DNA from: JACPFJ01 sp041738275
GTDB lineage: Bacteria > Desulfobacterota > Desulfuromonadia > Geobacterales > Pseudopelobacteraceae
DNA: 19,232 nucleotides
Direction of reading: 5' to 3'
Assembly: GCA_041738275.1 (NCBI GenBank)
Contig: JBGSQD010000172.1
Coordinates: 1 to 19,232 of the forward strand
A program made the position numbers and the translations under genes. This document shows, in pieces, positions 1 to 7,410 of the stretch (positions within the stretch are counted from its first letter, which is position 1; each line of letters begins with the position of its first letter). Under the pieces are notes generated by a model, which worked only from the letters and a program-made list of their open reading frames with translations, had not been told where the DNA came from and made no database searches.

Positions 1-603
1 GCGGGACGATTCCATGCCAAGGTGCTGAAACGCCCTCGCAGTGTGGATTCCTCCAAATGCACCGGTTGCGGTGACTGCTGGTCGGCCTGTCCGGTGCGTA
101 ACCACCCGGAGCTGCCGGATGCGTTTCTGCCTGGGAAGGAACTCAACAGGGAAGAAACGACACACCTGGACGAGCTCCTTTACAGCCACGAAGGAGAGCC
201 CGGGGCGATGATGCCGGTTCTCCGGGAGATAAACGAATCATACCGCCATCTTCCCCGTGCCTTCCTCGAACAGATTGCCAGCCGCTGGAATGTGCGGCTG
301 GCCGAGGTCCTTCGGGTGGCAAGTTTCTATGACCAGTTCAAGATGCAACCTGTGGGGCGTCACATCGTGGAGGCCTGCGACGGGACCTCCTGTCATTCGC
401 GAGGTTCGCGGGCCATACTGGAGCGGCTTCAAGAGGTTATCGGTGTGCAACCGGGCGAGACCGACCCGACCGGACGCTATACACTGCGCACGGTCCGCTG
501 CCTCGGCCTCTGTGCCAGCTCTCCCTCCATGCGGATCGATGGCCAGAGTTTCGGCAGGGTCAATCTTGACAAGGTCCCGGAGATCCTGGAGCAATTCAAA
601 TGA
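1..603 (+). CDS. HdrA-type ferredoxin segment fused to NuoE-like [2Fe-2S] protein (5' truncated)
   Basis: The frame is open to the first base, so the gene starts upstream; the GTG at 22 is unlikely to be the real start. The first visible residues (AGRFHAKVLKRPRSVD, then CTGCGDCWSACP) match the segment of heterodisulfide reductase HdrA that follows its FAD domain, with four cysteines (codons at 58, 67, 76, 88) for one [4Fe-4S] cluster. From about nt 200 it becomes the thioredoxin-like 24-kDa NuoE domain, with a Cx4C pair (codons 376, 391) and a Cx3C pair (499, 511) binding [2Fe-2S]. NuoE proteins pass electrons to or from the NuoF flavoprotein, which is encoded next. A hidden upstream HdrA FAD domain is inferred. 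The later NuoG-like/HdrA fusion starts its first HdrA part just after this point. Most likely cytoplasmic; no membrane segment is visible. Confidence 0.85.
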   Translation, partial: AGRFHAKVLKRPRSVDSSKCTGCGDCWSACPVRNHPELPDAFLPGKELNREETTHLDELLYSHEGEPGAMMPVLREINESYRHLPRAFLEQIASRWNVRLAEVLRVASFYDQFKMQPVGRHIVEACDGTSCHSRGSRAILERLQEVIGVQPGETDPTGRYTLRTVRCLGLCASSPSMRIDGQSFGRVNLDKVPEILEQFK

Positions 604-680
604 ACCACGGATTTTAACAATCCACCACGGAGACACTGAGACACTGAGAAAACCTTTGAATGGATAGTATAAGATAGAAA

Positions 681-708
681 TTGAAAGAATGGGAAAACAC
701 CAAATAAT
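681..708 (+). promoter_or_regulatory. Putative sigma-70 promoter for the NuoF-like gene
   Basis: TTGAAA (681-686) and AATAAT (703-708) each match the sigma-70 consensus hexamers at five of six positions and are spaced by 16 bases. Transcription would start near 715 and give a leader of about 70 bases before the ATG at 788. It would let the NuoF-like gene and downstream genes be expressed separately from the truncated first gene. The prediction is from sequence only, in an AT-rich stretch where chance matches are common. Confidence 0.4.
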
Positions 709-721
709 CATTATCATTGTC
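703..721. promoter_or_regulatory. Fur-box-like operator overlapping the -10 box
   Basis: Read on the minus strand this 19-mer is GACAATGATAATGATTATT. It matches the classical Fur box GATAATGATAATCATTATC at 16 of 19 positions and consists of three GATAAT-like hexamers. It overlaps the proposed -10 hexamer, where iron-loaded Fur would block RNA polymerase. Iron control would make sense for a run of genes encoding many iron-sulfur clusters, but that is inference. Confidence 0.4.
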
Positions 722-787
722 AGTAAACTCTGCGATTCCTCCGTGTCTCTGTGACTCCGTGGTAGGTTTTGCAGAATTGAGGTTTGA

Positions 788-2527
788 ATGAACCGGCCAA
801 TTCGTACAATCGAAGATCTAAAGGGCGTGGCAGCCGCAGGGCTTGCAACACTCTACCCCACCAGGCTCAAGATAGTTGTCGGCTCGGCCAGCTGCGGGCT
901 GGCGGTCGGGGCAGGGGCGATCGAGGCTGCCGCAATTGCCTCGGTCAAGGAACTTGGTCTTGACGCGGAAGTCACCCGCACCGGCTGCATCGGTTACTGT
1001 TCCCAGGAACCGCTCTTAGACCTAGTGGTTCCGGATGGACCGCGCATCAGCTATGGCAACATGACCCCGGAAAAGACCCGAAACCTGCTGACCGCCTACG
1101 CAGCCAAAGGTGACCTGCAACCGGGTATGGCACTTGCCCGGTTCGTTGGTGAAGAAAATATATTGACCGGGGAATCCCACCCGTACCCGCCACCGGCAAA
1201 AGACATTGCCGGGCTTCCCGAATGGTCGAATCTCGATTTCTTCCGCAGTCAGACAAAGGTCATTCTCCGCAGTTGCGGTTCCATCGATCCCCTGTCCATC
1301 TCCGAAGCCATTGCCAGAGGTTCGTACCGTGGCGCCATGCGCGCCCTGACGGAGATGACCGCTGAAATGGTCATCGAGGAGATGACAAAATCAGGGCTGC
1401 GCGGCCGTGGCGGCGCAGCCTTCCCCACCGGCCGGAAGTGGCAGTTCGCCCGTCAGGCCAACAGCGAGACAAAATACGTGGTCTGCAATGCCGACGAGGG
1501 TGAACCGGGCTCATACATGGACCGCACGGTGCTCGAGGGGGACCCCCATGCCATCCTCGAAGGGATGCTGATCGGCGCCTTTGCCATTGGCGCACGGGAA
1601 GGGTTCATCTACATCCGGAGCGAATATCCGCTGGCTATCAGCACCCTGCGGACGGCGATCAACGATGCCGAAAATGCCGGGCTTCTGGGGGATGACATCC
1701 TCGGCTCCGGCTGGTCGTTCCGTGTAAAGATCCGGGTCGGCGCCGGCGCCTACATCTGCGGGGAAGAAACCGCCCTGCTTGAATCGATCGAGGGCCATGC
1801 CGGCGAGCCCCGCAGCCGTCCTCCCTTTCCGGTGACGGAAGGTCTTTGGGGAAGGCCGACCGTTGTCAACAACGTAAAGACCTGGGCGAGCGTTGCGCCG
1901 ATCCTTACCCGGGGCGCCGACTGGTATGCCGCCATGGGTACCGAGCGGACCAAGGGGACCACGGTGTTTTCCCTGGAAGGGGCGGTGAAAAACGCCGGGT
2001 TGGTGGAGGTGCCGTTCGGGATTTCCCTGCGCGAGATGATCTACGAGATCGGCGGCGGGGTCATCGGAGACCGCCCTCTCAAGGCGCTTCAGGCCGGTGG
2101 CGCGGCCCGCGGTTGCATTCCCCCTTCGATGCTGGATCTGGCAATAGATATGGAAGACCGTCCAGGAGAATCGGTGATGATAGGCACCGGCGGCATAATC
2201 GTGCTGGATGACAGTGCGTGCATGGCCGATATGGCCCGCTTCCTCGTGGGATTCTTTCTGGAGGAATCGTGCGGCAAATGCGTGCCGTGCCGCGAGGGTT
2301 TAAGGCAGCTCTCCGCCATCATGGACCGGATCTGTGACGGCACAGGGAGCGAGGCTGATCTGGCCCTTCTGGAAAAGCTCGCCGGGACAATGAAGGCCGC
2401 GGCGGTGTGCGGACTGGGCGGTATGGCGCCAAGCGCGGTGCTTGCCACTCTACAGAATTTCCGGCCTGAGTTTGAGAAGCATATTAATGACAAGAGCTGC
2501 CCCGCCGGGGTTTGCCGGATTACATAA
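788..2527 (+). CDS. NuoF-like NAD(P)H/FMN-binding iron-sulfur flavoprotein
   Basis: Of the NuoF/HndC/HydB family: oxidises or reduces NAD(P)H at FMN and relays electrons through a [4Fe-4S] cluster. Residues about 25-110 form an N-terminal thioredoxin-like ferredoxin domain with C36, C67 and C71 (TGCIGYC). The Gly-rich nucleotide/FMN site is GLRGRGGAAFPTGRKW near residue 205, followed by CNADEGEPGS and GAYICGEETALLESIEG. The C-terminal cluster motif ESCGKCVPCREG lies near residue 495, with the fourth Cys in AAVCGLGG near 541. The extra C-terminal 2[4Fe-4S] ferredoxin of HndC/HydB is absent. GAGG (779-782) sits 5 bases before the ATG and fixes the start. Its position between NuoE-like and NuoG-like genes suggests the NADH-handling module of a soluble Hdr-type complex, not respiratory complex I, because no membrane subunits are present. 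Confidence 0.93.
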   Translation: MNRPIRTIEDLKGVAAAGLATLYPTRLKIVVGSASCGLAVGAGAIEAAAIASVKELGLDAEVTRTGCIGYCSQEPLLDLVVPDGPRISYGNMTPEKTRNLLTAYAAKGDLQPGMALARFVGEENILTGESHPYPPPAKDIAGLPEWSNLDFFRSQTKVILRSCGSIDPLSISEAIARGSYRGAMRALTEMTAEMVIEEMTKSGLRGRGGAAFPTGRKWQFARQANSETKYVVCNADEGEPGSYMDRTVLEGDPHAILEGMLIGAFAIGAREGFIYIRSEYPLAISTLRTAINDAENAGLLGDDILGSGWSFRVKIRVGAGAYICGEETALLESIEGHAGEPRSRPPFPVTEGLWGRPTVVNNVKTWASVAPILTRGADWYAAMGTERTKGTTVFSLEGAVKNAGLVEVPFGISLREMIYEIGGGVIGDRPLKALQAGGAARGCIPPSMLDLAIDMEDRPGESVMIGTGGIIVLDDSACMADMARFLVGFFLEESCGKCVPCREGLRQLSAIMDRICDGTGSEADLALLEKLAGTMKAAAVCGLGGMAPSAVLATLQNFRPEFEKHINDKSCPAGVCRIT

Positions 2528-2604
2528 CTCCCCCTACCCCCTCTTAGCTTAAGAGGGGGAATGTTTTCCCCTCCCCTTCAGTTAAGGGGAGGCCGGGAGG
2601 GGTT
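2527..2604. repeat. Double-hairpin GC-rich intergenic repeat
   Basis: Two hairpins fill the gap between the NuoF-like and HdrA-fusion genes. The first is a perfect 10-bp stem (2537-2546 with 2550-2559) with a 3-base loop, followed by AATGTTTT, so it could act as a weak terminator or attenuator. The second is a 9-bp stem (2570-2578 with 2584-2592). The ends of the element (AACTCCCC and GGGAGGGGTT) are also roughly complementary. It has the look of a dispersed palindromic repeat family and differs in sequence from the other two gap repeats. Confidence 0.7.
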
Positions 2605-2637
2605 ATGGATCACCGCAGGGAGGATGGAAGCTTGACT

Positions 2638-5600
2638 ATGGATGCAACGACTTCCGACAGGATCATGGTGACCGTGGACGGCCGTACCGCGGAGGTCCCG
2701 GCCGGCACCTCTATCCTCAACGCCGCCCGCCAGATGGGGGTGACCATCCCCACGCTCTGCAACTACCGGGGGCTGTCCTGTTACGGCGCCTGCCGGGTCT
2801 GCCTGGTCGAGATCGAAAGGGGCCAGGGCCGGCAACTGGTGGCATCCTGCAGCTATCCGGCGGAAAACGGCCAGGTGGTTCATACGGAAACGGAAACGGT
2901 CAAGGATTCGCGCCGGACCATTCTTGAACTGCTCCTAGCCCAAGCGCCCGAATCCACGGAGTTGGCCGAATTCGCCGCTAACCTTGGCGTCGAATCAACC
3001 CCGTTCCAACCGGTCAAGGACGGCAAATGCATCCTCTGCGGACTCTGCTCCAGGGTCTGCAACGAGATGATGGGGCGCGGCGCGCTCAACCTGTACGGAC
3101 GCGGCACTGCCAAGCAGGTGCGGACCGCCTACTCCGAACAGACCGACCAGTGCCAGGCCTGCGGTGCCTGCGCCTTTGTCTGCCCCACCGGTGCCGTCGA
3201 TCTTCAGACAATCACCAAGCGGCGTTTCAGACCACATGTCACGGGCTACGACCAATTCCTCACGGCCCGGCCCTGTATCGACCTGGCCCATCCCCAGGCA
3301 TCGCCCCGCGTACCGTACATCGACCGTGAAAACTGCGTCCATTTCAAGAGCGACGAATGCGGGCTCTGTGCCAAGGTGTGCGGAGCAGGGGCCATAGATT
3401 ACGACCAGACCACCGAGACCATCGACCTCCAGGTGGGGAGCGTCATCCTGACCCCCGGATTCGAGGCGTTCGACGCCACCCGGCGCGGTGAATTCGGCTA
3501 CGGCTTCGCCCCCAATGTGTTGACCAACGTGCAGTTCGAGCGGATGCTCTCCGCCTCGGGTCCCACCCGAGGTCACCTCACACGCCCCTCCGACGGCATG
3601 GCACCGAAACGGCTCGCCTTTATCCAGTGTGTCGGCTCGCGCGATGCGGGGTGCGACAACGACTATTGCTCCTCGGTCTGCTGCATGGCGGCGACCAAGG
3701 AGGCGATCCTCGCCATGGAACATGAACCGGGCCTGGAGGTGACGGTCTTCTTCCTCGACCTGCGGGCCTTTGGCAAGGATTTCGACCGCTATTACGAGCG
3801 GGCGCAAAAGCTGGGTGTCCGTTATGTGCGCTCCTTTATCTCCCGGACCTACGAGATGCCGGGGACGAAGAACCTGCGCCTCGTGCATATGGATTCCGCA
3901 ATGAAGCCGGTCGAGGATGAGTTCGACATGATCGTTCTCTCCCTGGGACTGGAACCGAGCGCCTCGCTGCAGGAACAGGCCGAACGCCTCGGGGTGGCGC
4001 TCAACCGCTGGGGATTTGCCCGGACGAGCGAACTCCTGCCGCTTGATACATCACGGCCCGGCGTCTATGTCGGCGGTGCCTTCCAGGAGCCGAAGGACAT
4101 CCCGGATACTGTAATGCAGGCGAGCGCTGCCGCGGCCCGGGCCATGTCGCTCCTTGCCCCGGCGCGTGGTTCCCTTGTGCGGACCAAGAGCTATCCTCCG
4201 CAGCGCGATGTTACGGATGAGCCCTCCAGGATCGGCGTATTCGTCTGCCATTGCGGCAGCAATATCGCCTCGGTAGTGGATGTTGATGCGGTGGTGAAGA
4301 AAGCCAGGGAGTTCCCCAATGTGATCCTGGCCGAGCATAACGTCTATACCTGCGCATCAGACAACCAGGACCTGATGAAGGAAAAGATCATTGCCAACAA
4401 GCTGAACCGGGTCGTCGTGGCGTCGTGCACCCCCCGCACCCACGAGCCGATCTTCCGCGATACCCTGCGCGACGCAGGGCTCAATCCGTATCTCTTTGAA
4501 ATGGCCAATATCCGTGACCAATGTTCCTGGGTGCACTCGGCAACCCCGGAGCAGGCAACCGCCAAGGCAACCGACCTTGTGCGGATGGCCGTGGGGCGTG
4601 CCGCCCGGCTCATGCCGCTTCAGGAAGAGACCGTTCCGGTGAGCAACGGAGCCCTCGTGGTCGGCGGCGGCATTGCTGGCATAACCGCGGCACTGGCACT
4701 GTCAGACCAGGGTTTCCCGGTCCATCTGGTGGAAAAGGGCGATCAACTGGGCGGAACCATCCGCGAGATCCATCACACCCTTGATCATGGCGACGTCCAG
4801 GTGTTTCTTTCCCAGAGCATCGACCGGATCAGAGCTTCCAAGCACATCACGGTCTACCTTGATTCCCATGTTGCCAAGGTGGATGGCAATGTCGGCGGTT
4901 TCACATCCAAGGTGACCACCGGGGGAGAAACGCAGGAGATCAAACATGGCGTGGTGGTGGTCGCCACCGGCGCCACCGAACAGAAACCTCGGAGCTACGG
5001 GTACGGCCAGAGCAGCCAGGTATTGACGCAGCTGGAACTGTCAGACCGCCTGGGCCGGGGGGAGTTCGACTTACCGGCCAAGGCCACTGTAGTCATGATC
5101 CAGTGCGTGGAACAGCGCAACGAGGAGCGGCCCTTCTGCAGCCGGGTCTGCTGCACCACGGCGGTGCGCAACGCGCTGCTCCTGAAGGAGCGGTTCCCCA
5201 AGGCGAGGATCATGGTGCTCTATCGTGACATGAGGACCTACGGCTACCGCGAGGCAGCCTACCGGGAGGCACGGGAGAAAGGGGTCCTGTTCGTCAGGTA
5301 CGAGCCCGAGCAGCCACCGACGCTGGAAGTTGGTGGGAAGCTTCGGCTGACGGTTCGCGAGCTGGCCCTTGGACGAGACCTGAAGATAGAGCCTGACATG
5401 GTTGTGCTGGCCGCGCCGATGACGCCCCGCGCCGACAGGAAGGAGATCTCCGATCTGCTCAAGGTTCCGCTGAATGCCGACGGGTTCTTCCTGGAAGCCC
5501 ACATGAAGCTGCGTCCGGTTGATTTCGCGAGCGAGGGGTACTTCATCTGCGGCACGGCACACTCGCCGAAGTTCATCACCGAATCGATCTCACAGGCAAA

Positions 5601-5961
5601 CGCGGTTGCCGCCAGGGCCGCGACGATCCTGTCGCACAAACAGATGCCGGTCAGCGGCCAGATTGCCTACGTGGACCCGGACAAGTGCGTCTCCTGCATG
5701 ACCTGCGTCCACCTCTGCGCCTACATGGCGCCCAGGATCGGGACCGACAACAAGGCAGAGGTGCAGGGAGTTGTCTGCATGGGATGCGGAAGCTGCGCAT
5801 CGGAATGCCCGGCCAAGGCGATCACGCTCAGGCACTACGTGGACACCCAGATCCTTGCTGCGGTCAACAGCCTTCTCTATGCGGAACCGGTGGAGAAACC
5901 GGTGCAGGTGCCGTATCCGGAGCAGGTGGGCGTTGCACCGCCGAAGTGGCACAAGGTTTAA
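2638..5961 (+). CDS. NuoG-like ferredoxin fused to a partial and a complete HdrA (electron-bifurcating flavoprotein)
   Basis: About 1107 residues, soluble, very rich in cysteine. Order: NuoG-type [2Fe-2S] domain (C41, C52, C55, C71); a 2[4Fe-4S] ferredoxin (C131-C141 and C172-C182); the C-terminal half of an HdrA (about 225-510) with ferredoxin C233, C241, C244, C248 and the typical CVGSRD...CSSVCC and LRAFGKDFDRYY segments but no FAD fingerprint; then a complete HdrA from about 532 (VFVCHCGSNIA) with FAD motif VVGGGIAGITAALAL near 675, CVEQR...CSRVCC, and a C-terminal 2[4Fe-4S] ferredoxin (C1017-C1027, C1047-C1057). HdrA flavins bifurcate electrons between high- and low-potential acceptors. 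The NuoG His/Cys cluster motif is missing (LLLAQAPESTELAEF). The start is uncertain: ATG 2638, TTG 2632 (GGAGG 8 bases upstream, the best spacing) or ATG 2605 inside the preceding repeat. Confidence 0.88.
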   Translation: MDATTSDRIMVTVDGRTAEVPAGTSILNAARQMGVTIPTLCNYRGLSCYGACRVCLVEIERGQGRQLVASCSYPAENGQVVHTETETVKDSRRTILELLLAQAPESTELAEFAANLGVESTPFQPVKDGKCILCGLCSRVCNEMMGRGALNLYGRGTAKQVRTAYSEQTDQCQACGACAFVCPTGAVDLQTITKRRFRPHVTGYDQFLTARPCIDLAHPQASPRVPYIDRENCVHFKSDECGLCAKVCGAGAIDYDQTTETIDLQVGSVILTPGFEAFDATRRGEFGYGFAPNVLTNVQFERMLSASGPTRGHLTRPSDGMAPKRLAFIQCVGSRDAGCDNDYCSSVCCMAATKEAILAMEHEPGLEVTVFFLDLRAFGKDFDRYYERAQKLGVRYVRSFISRTYEMPGTKNLRLVHMDSAMKPVEDEFDMIVLSLGLEPSASLQEQAERLGVALNRWGFARTSELLPLDTSRPGVYVGGAFQEPKDIPDTVMQASAAAARAMSLLAPARGSLVRTKSYPPQRDVTDEPSRIGVFVCHCGSNIASVVDVDAVVKKAREFPNVILAEHNVYTCASDNQDLMKEKIIANKLNRVVVASCTPRTHEPIFRDTLRDAGLNPYLFEMANIRDQCSWVHSATPEQATAKATDLVRMAVGRAARLMPLQEETVPVSNGALVVGGGIAGITAALALSDQGFPVHLVEKGDQLGGTIREIHHTLDHGDVQVFLSQSIDRIRASKHITVYLDSHVAKVDGNVGGFTSKVTTGGETQEIKHGVVVVATGATEQKPRSYGYGQSSQVLTQLELSDRLGRGEFDLPAKATVVMIQCVEQRNEERPFCSRVCCTTAVRNALLLKERFPKARIMVLYRDMRTYGYREAAYREAREKGVLFVRYEPEQPPTLEVGGKLRLTVRELALGRDLKIEPDMVVLAAPMTPRADRKEISDLLKVPLNADGFFLEAHMKLRPVDFASEGYFICGTAHSPKFITESISQANAVAARAATILSHKQMPVSGQIAYVDPDKCVSCMTCVHLCAYMAPRIGTDNKAEVQGVVCMGCGSCASECPAKAITLRHYVDTQILAAVNSLLYAEPVEKPVQVPYPEQVGVAPPKWHKV

Positions 5962-5975
5962 CCAAAAAAACGGTT

Positions 5976-6060
5976 TCACGCAACGACGCGACGAAAGACT
6001 TTTAACCTAAATATTTGATTCACGATTTTATAACGTCGCGTCGTTGCGTCGTCGCGTGAG
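5976..6060. repeat. CGCAACGACGCGACG inverted repeat
   Basis: Perfect 15-bp arms at 5979-5993 and 6034-6048 flank a 40-base AT-rich loop. The right arm is followed by a second register of the same motif ending in CGTCGCGTGA (to 6059), complementary to the TCACGC at the left end. This is a third palindrome family within one gene cluster and is probably dispersed in the genome. It is unlikely to be a simple terminator because no T-run follows the stem. Confidence 0.65.
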
Positions 6061-6114
6061 TCATGTTTTGATTGTATATTTTGCTCTCGTACTATTGTAG
6101 GAGTTAGAAACCAT

Positions 6115-6612
6115 ATGTCCGATTACGAACCTTTGATACTCGCCTTCTGCTGCCACTACTGCGCCTATGCCGCGGCAGACCTGGCTGGCTCCATGCGCCT
6201 TCAATATCCGAACAATGTGCGGGTACTGAAGCTCCCCTGCACAGGAAAGGTCGAGGTGAACTTCATCCTTGCCGCCTTTGAGCGTGGCGTGGACGGCGTG
6301 TTCGTCGCCGGTTGCCTGGAAGGGGGCTGCCATTACCTCGAAGGCAACCTCCGTGCGCGGCGCAGGGTCGAGCGGGCCAAGGAGCTATTGAGCGAGATCG
6401 GGCTGGAGCCGGAGCGGCTGGAGATGTTCAACCTCTCCTCGGCCGAGGGACCGCGCTTTGCGCAGATAGTAAATGAGATGACCACCCGTCTGACCACTCT
6501 CGGGCCGAGCCCGCTTCGTCCCGCACAGAGCGCGGAAGAGGGGATCAGGGAGATGACCTTGCAGGCAGAAGCGAATTTAAGTGGAGAAAAACATGATTGT
6601 TGCCAACCGTAA
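6115..6612 (+). CDS. MvhD-like iron-sulfur electron-transfer subunit
   Basis: Matches the MvhD/FlpD family (called hydrogenase iron-sulfur subunit in databases), a small [2Fe-2S] protein that hands electrons to HdrA; there is no hydrogenase nearby. Of 165 residues, the family core covers about 5-135: FCCHYCAYAAADLAG (C12, C13, C16), RVLKLPCTGKVE (C42) and GVFVAGCLEGGCHYLEGN (C67, C72). In relatives some of these positions are selenocysteine; here all are ordinary Cys codons. AGGAG (6099-6103) lies 11 bases before the ATG. The last 20 bases overlap metV, which implies translational coupling. It is separated from the HdrA fusion by the third palindromic repeat. Cytoplasmic; its likely role is to link the NuoEF or another donor module to the complete HdrA. 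Confidence 0.92.
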   Translation: MSDYEPLILAFCCHYCAYAAADLAGSMRLQYPNNVRVLKLPCTGKVEVNFILAAFERGVDGVFVAGCLEGGCHYLEGNLRARRRVERAKELLSEIGLEPERLEMFNLSSAEGPRFAQIVNEMTTRLTTLGPSPLRPAQSAEEGIREMTLQAEANLSGEKHDCCQP

Positions 6613-7285
6613 AACCGTGGGTGAAATACGCGACATGATCAAGGGGCATAAGCGGGTTCTGCTCGTGGGATGCGGCACCTGCGTCACCGTCTGCCTTGCA
6701 GGTGGGGAACGGGAGACCGGGATCCTGGGCTCGGCCCTGCGCATGTCCCTGAAGCTCATCGGCCGGGGCGAGGTGGTGGTTGATGAATGCACCATTGAGC
6801 GCCAGTGCGATGATGCCTTTTTTGACCCTCTCGCCTCCCATGGCGCGGAATACGATGCCATTTGCTCTTTCGGCTGCGGGGTTGGTGTTCAGGCCCTGGC
6901 CGAGCGGTTTCCGGACACGGCCGTCTATCCCGGCCTGAACACGCAATGCATGGGTCTCCTTGAGTCTCAGGGGGTTTGGGCGGAGAAGTGCTCCGGCTGC
7001 GGCAATTGCCGCTTGGGCGAATTCGCCGGGATCTGCCCGATCACCCGCTGCGCCAAGCGATTGTTCAACGGTCCCTGCGGAGGGTCGCGGGAAGGAAAAT
7101 GCGAGGTCCGGGAGGATCTGGATTGCGCCTGGCAGTTGATCTATGACCGGTCAAAGAATACCGGCACCCTGGCAAAGCTGGAGGAGATTGCTCCGCCGAA
7201 CGACTGGTCAACCGCACTCGACGGCGGACCGCGCAGGATCGTGCGCGAAGATCAATGTATAGCGGGGATGGGGCCGAAGGCATAG
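6593..7285 (+). CDS. metV: MetV, methylene-tetrahydrofolate reductase zinc-binding C-terminal-type protein
   Basis: A 230-residue protein of the MTHFR C-terminal family (MetV). It carries the characteristic CSGCGNCRL...CPITRCAKRLFNGPCGG...GKCEV stretch, plus an N-terminal Cys-rich part (VGCGTCVTVC, CTIERQC, CSFGCGVG). In acetogens such as Moorella, MetV partners with the catalytic flavoprotein MetF, and MetFV associates with HdrABC and MvhD, which matches the neighbours here. GGAG at 6583-6586 lies 6 bases before ATG 6593, preferred over the in-frame GTG at 6581. The gene overlaps the MvhD-like gene by 20 bases. The usual metF does not follow; the next gene is an unrelated dehydrogenase. MetF may be upstream of the window or elsewhere. 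Confidence 0.9.
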   Translation: MIVANRKTVGEIRDMIKGHKRVLLVGCGTCVTVCLAGGERETGILGSALRMSLKLIGRGEVVVDECTIERQCDDAFFDPLASHGAEYDAICSFGCGVGVQALAERFPDTAVYPGLNTQCMGLLESQGVWAEKCSGCGNCRLGEFAGICPITRCAKRLFNGPCGGSREGKCEVREDLDCAWQLIYDRSKNTGTLAKLEEIAPPNDWSTALDGGPRRIVREDQCIAGMGPKA

Positions 7286-7319
7286 TACCGATAAATGCCG
7301 CTTTAGCACAGAATCTCCG

Positions 7320-7366
7320 GGGGCTTACCTTGAATAGTGAATTTATTCATATTCAAGGTAAGCCCC
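7320..7366. repeat. Long perfect palindrome after metV
   Basis: The arms GGGGCTTACCTTGAATA (7320-7336) and its exact complement (7350-7366) make 17 bp, extendable by a TGAA/TTCA pair to a 4-base loop with one bulged base. It could be a terminator for the metV transcript, possibly working in both directions, but only a short non-T tract (CTCTGTATTTCT) follows. It may instead be a further palindromic repeat or a protein-binding site. It lies 45 bases before the start of the next gene. Confidence 0.6.
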
Positions 7367-7410
7367 TCTGTATTTCTGAGGATTGAATAATGATATCAAG
7401 GAGGTAGCGC

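Larger units (their letters stand above)
624..763. repeat. Imperfect inverted repeat in the NuoE-NuoF gap
   Basis: The arms at 624-644 (ACCACGGAGACACTGAGACA plus C) and 743-763 are reverse complements at 19 of 21 positions and enclose an AT-rich core. The CCACGGAGACACTGAGACAC type of sequence is, from general knowledge, a dispersed intergenic element in several bacterial genomes. Here the core also holds the putative promoter and Fur-like site. No coding potential is seen in it. Confidence 0.7.

Noticed and set aside
2995..3888. Long minus-strand reading frame opposite the HdrA fusion
   Set aside because: A GC-rich antisense shadow with no recognisable domain, lying over strongly conserved coding sequence.
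788..5961. Respiratory complex I
   Set aside because: Only NuoE-, NuoF- and NuoG-like soluble domains occur, fused to HdrA; no membrane subunits are nearby.
6115..6612. Possible selenocysteine in the MvhD-like protein
   Set aside because: All motif positions are TGC or TGT codons and no in-frame TGA is present.
6115..6612. Evidence for a hydrogenase
   Set aside because: The family name mentions hydrogenase, but no NiFe or FeFe hydrogenase catalytic subunit is in the window; the NuoG-like fusion lacks an H-cluster domain.
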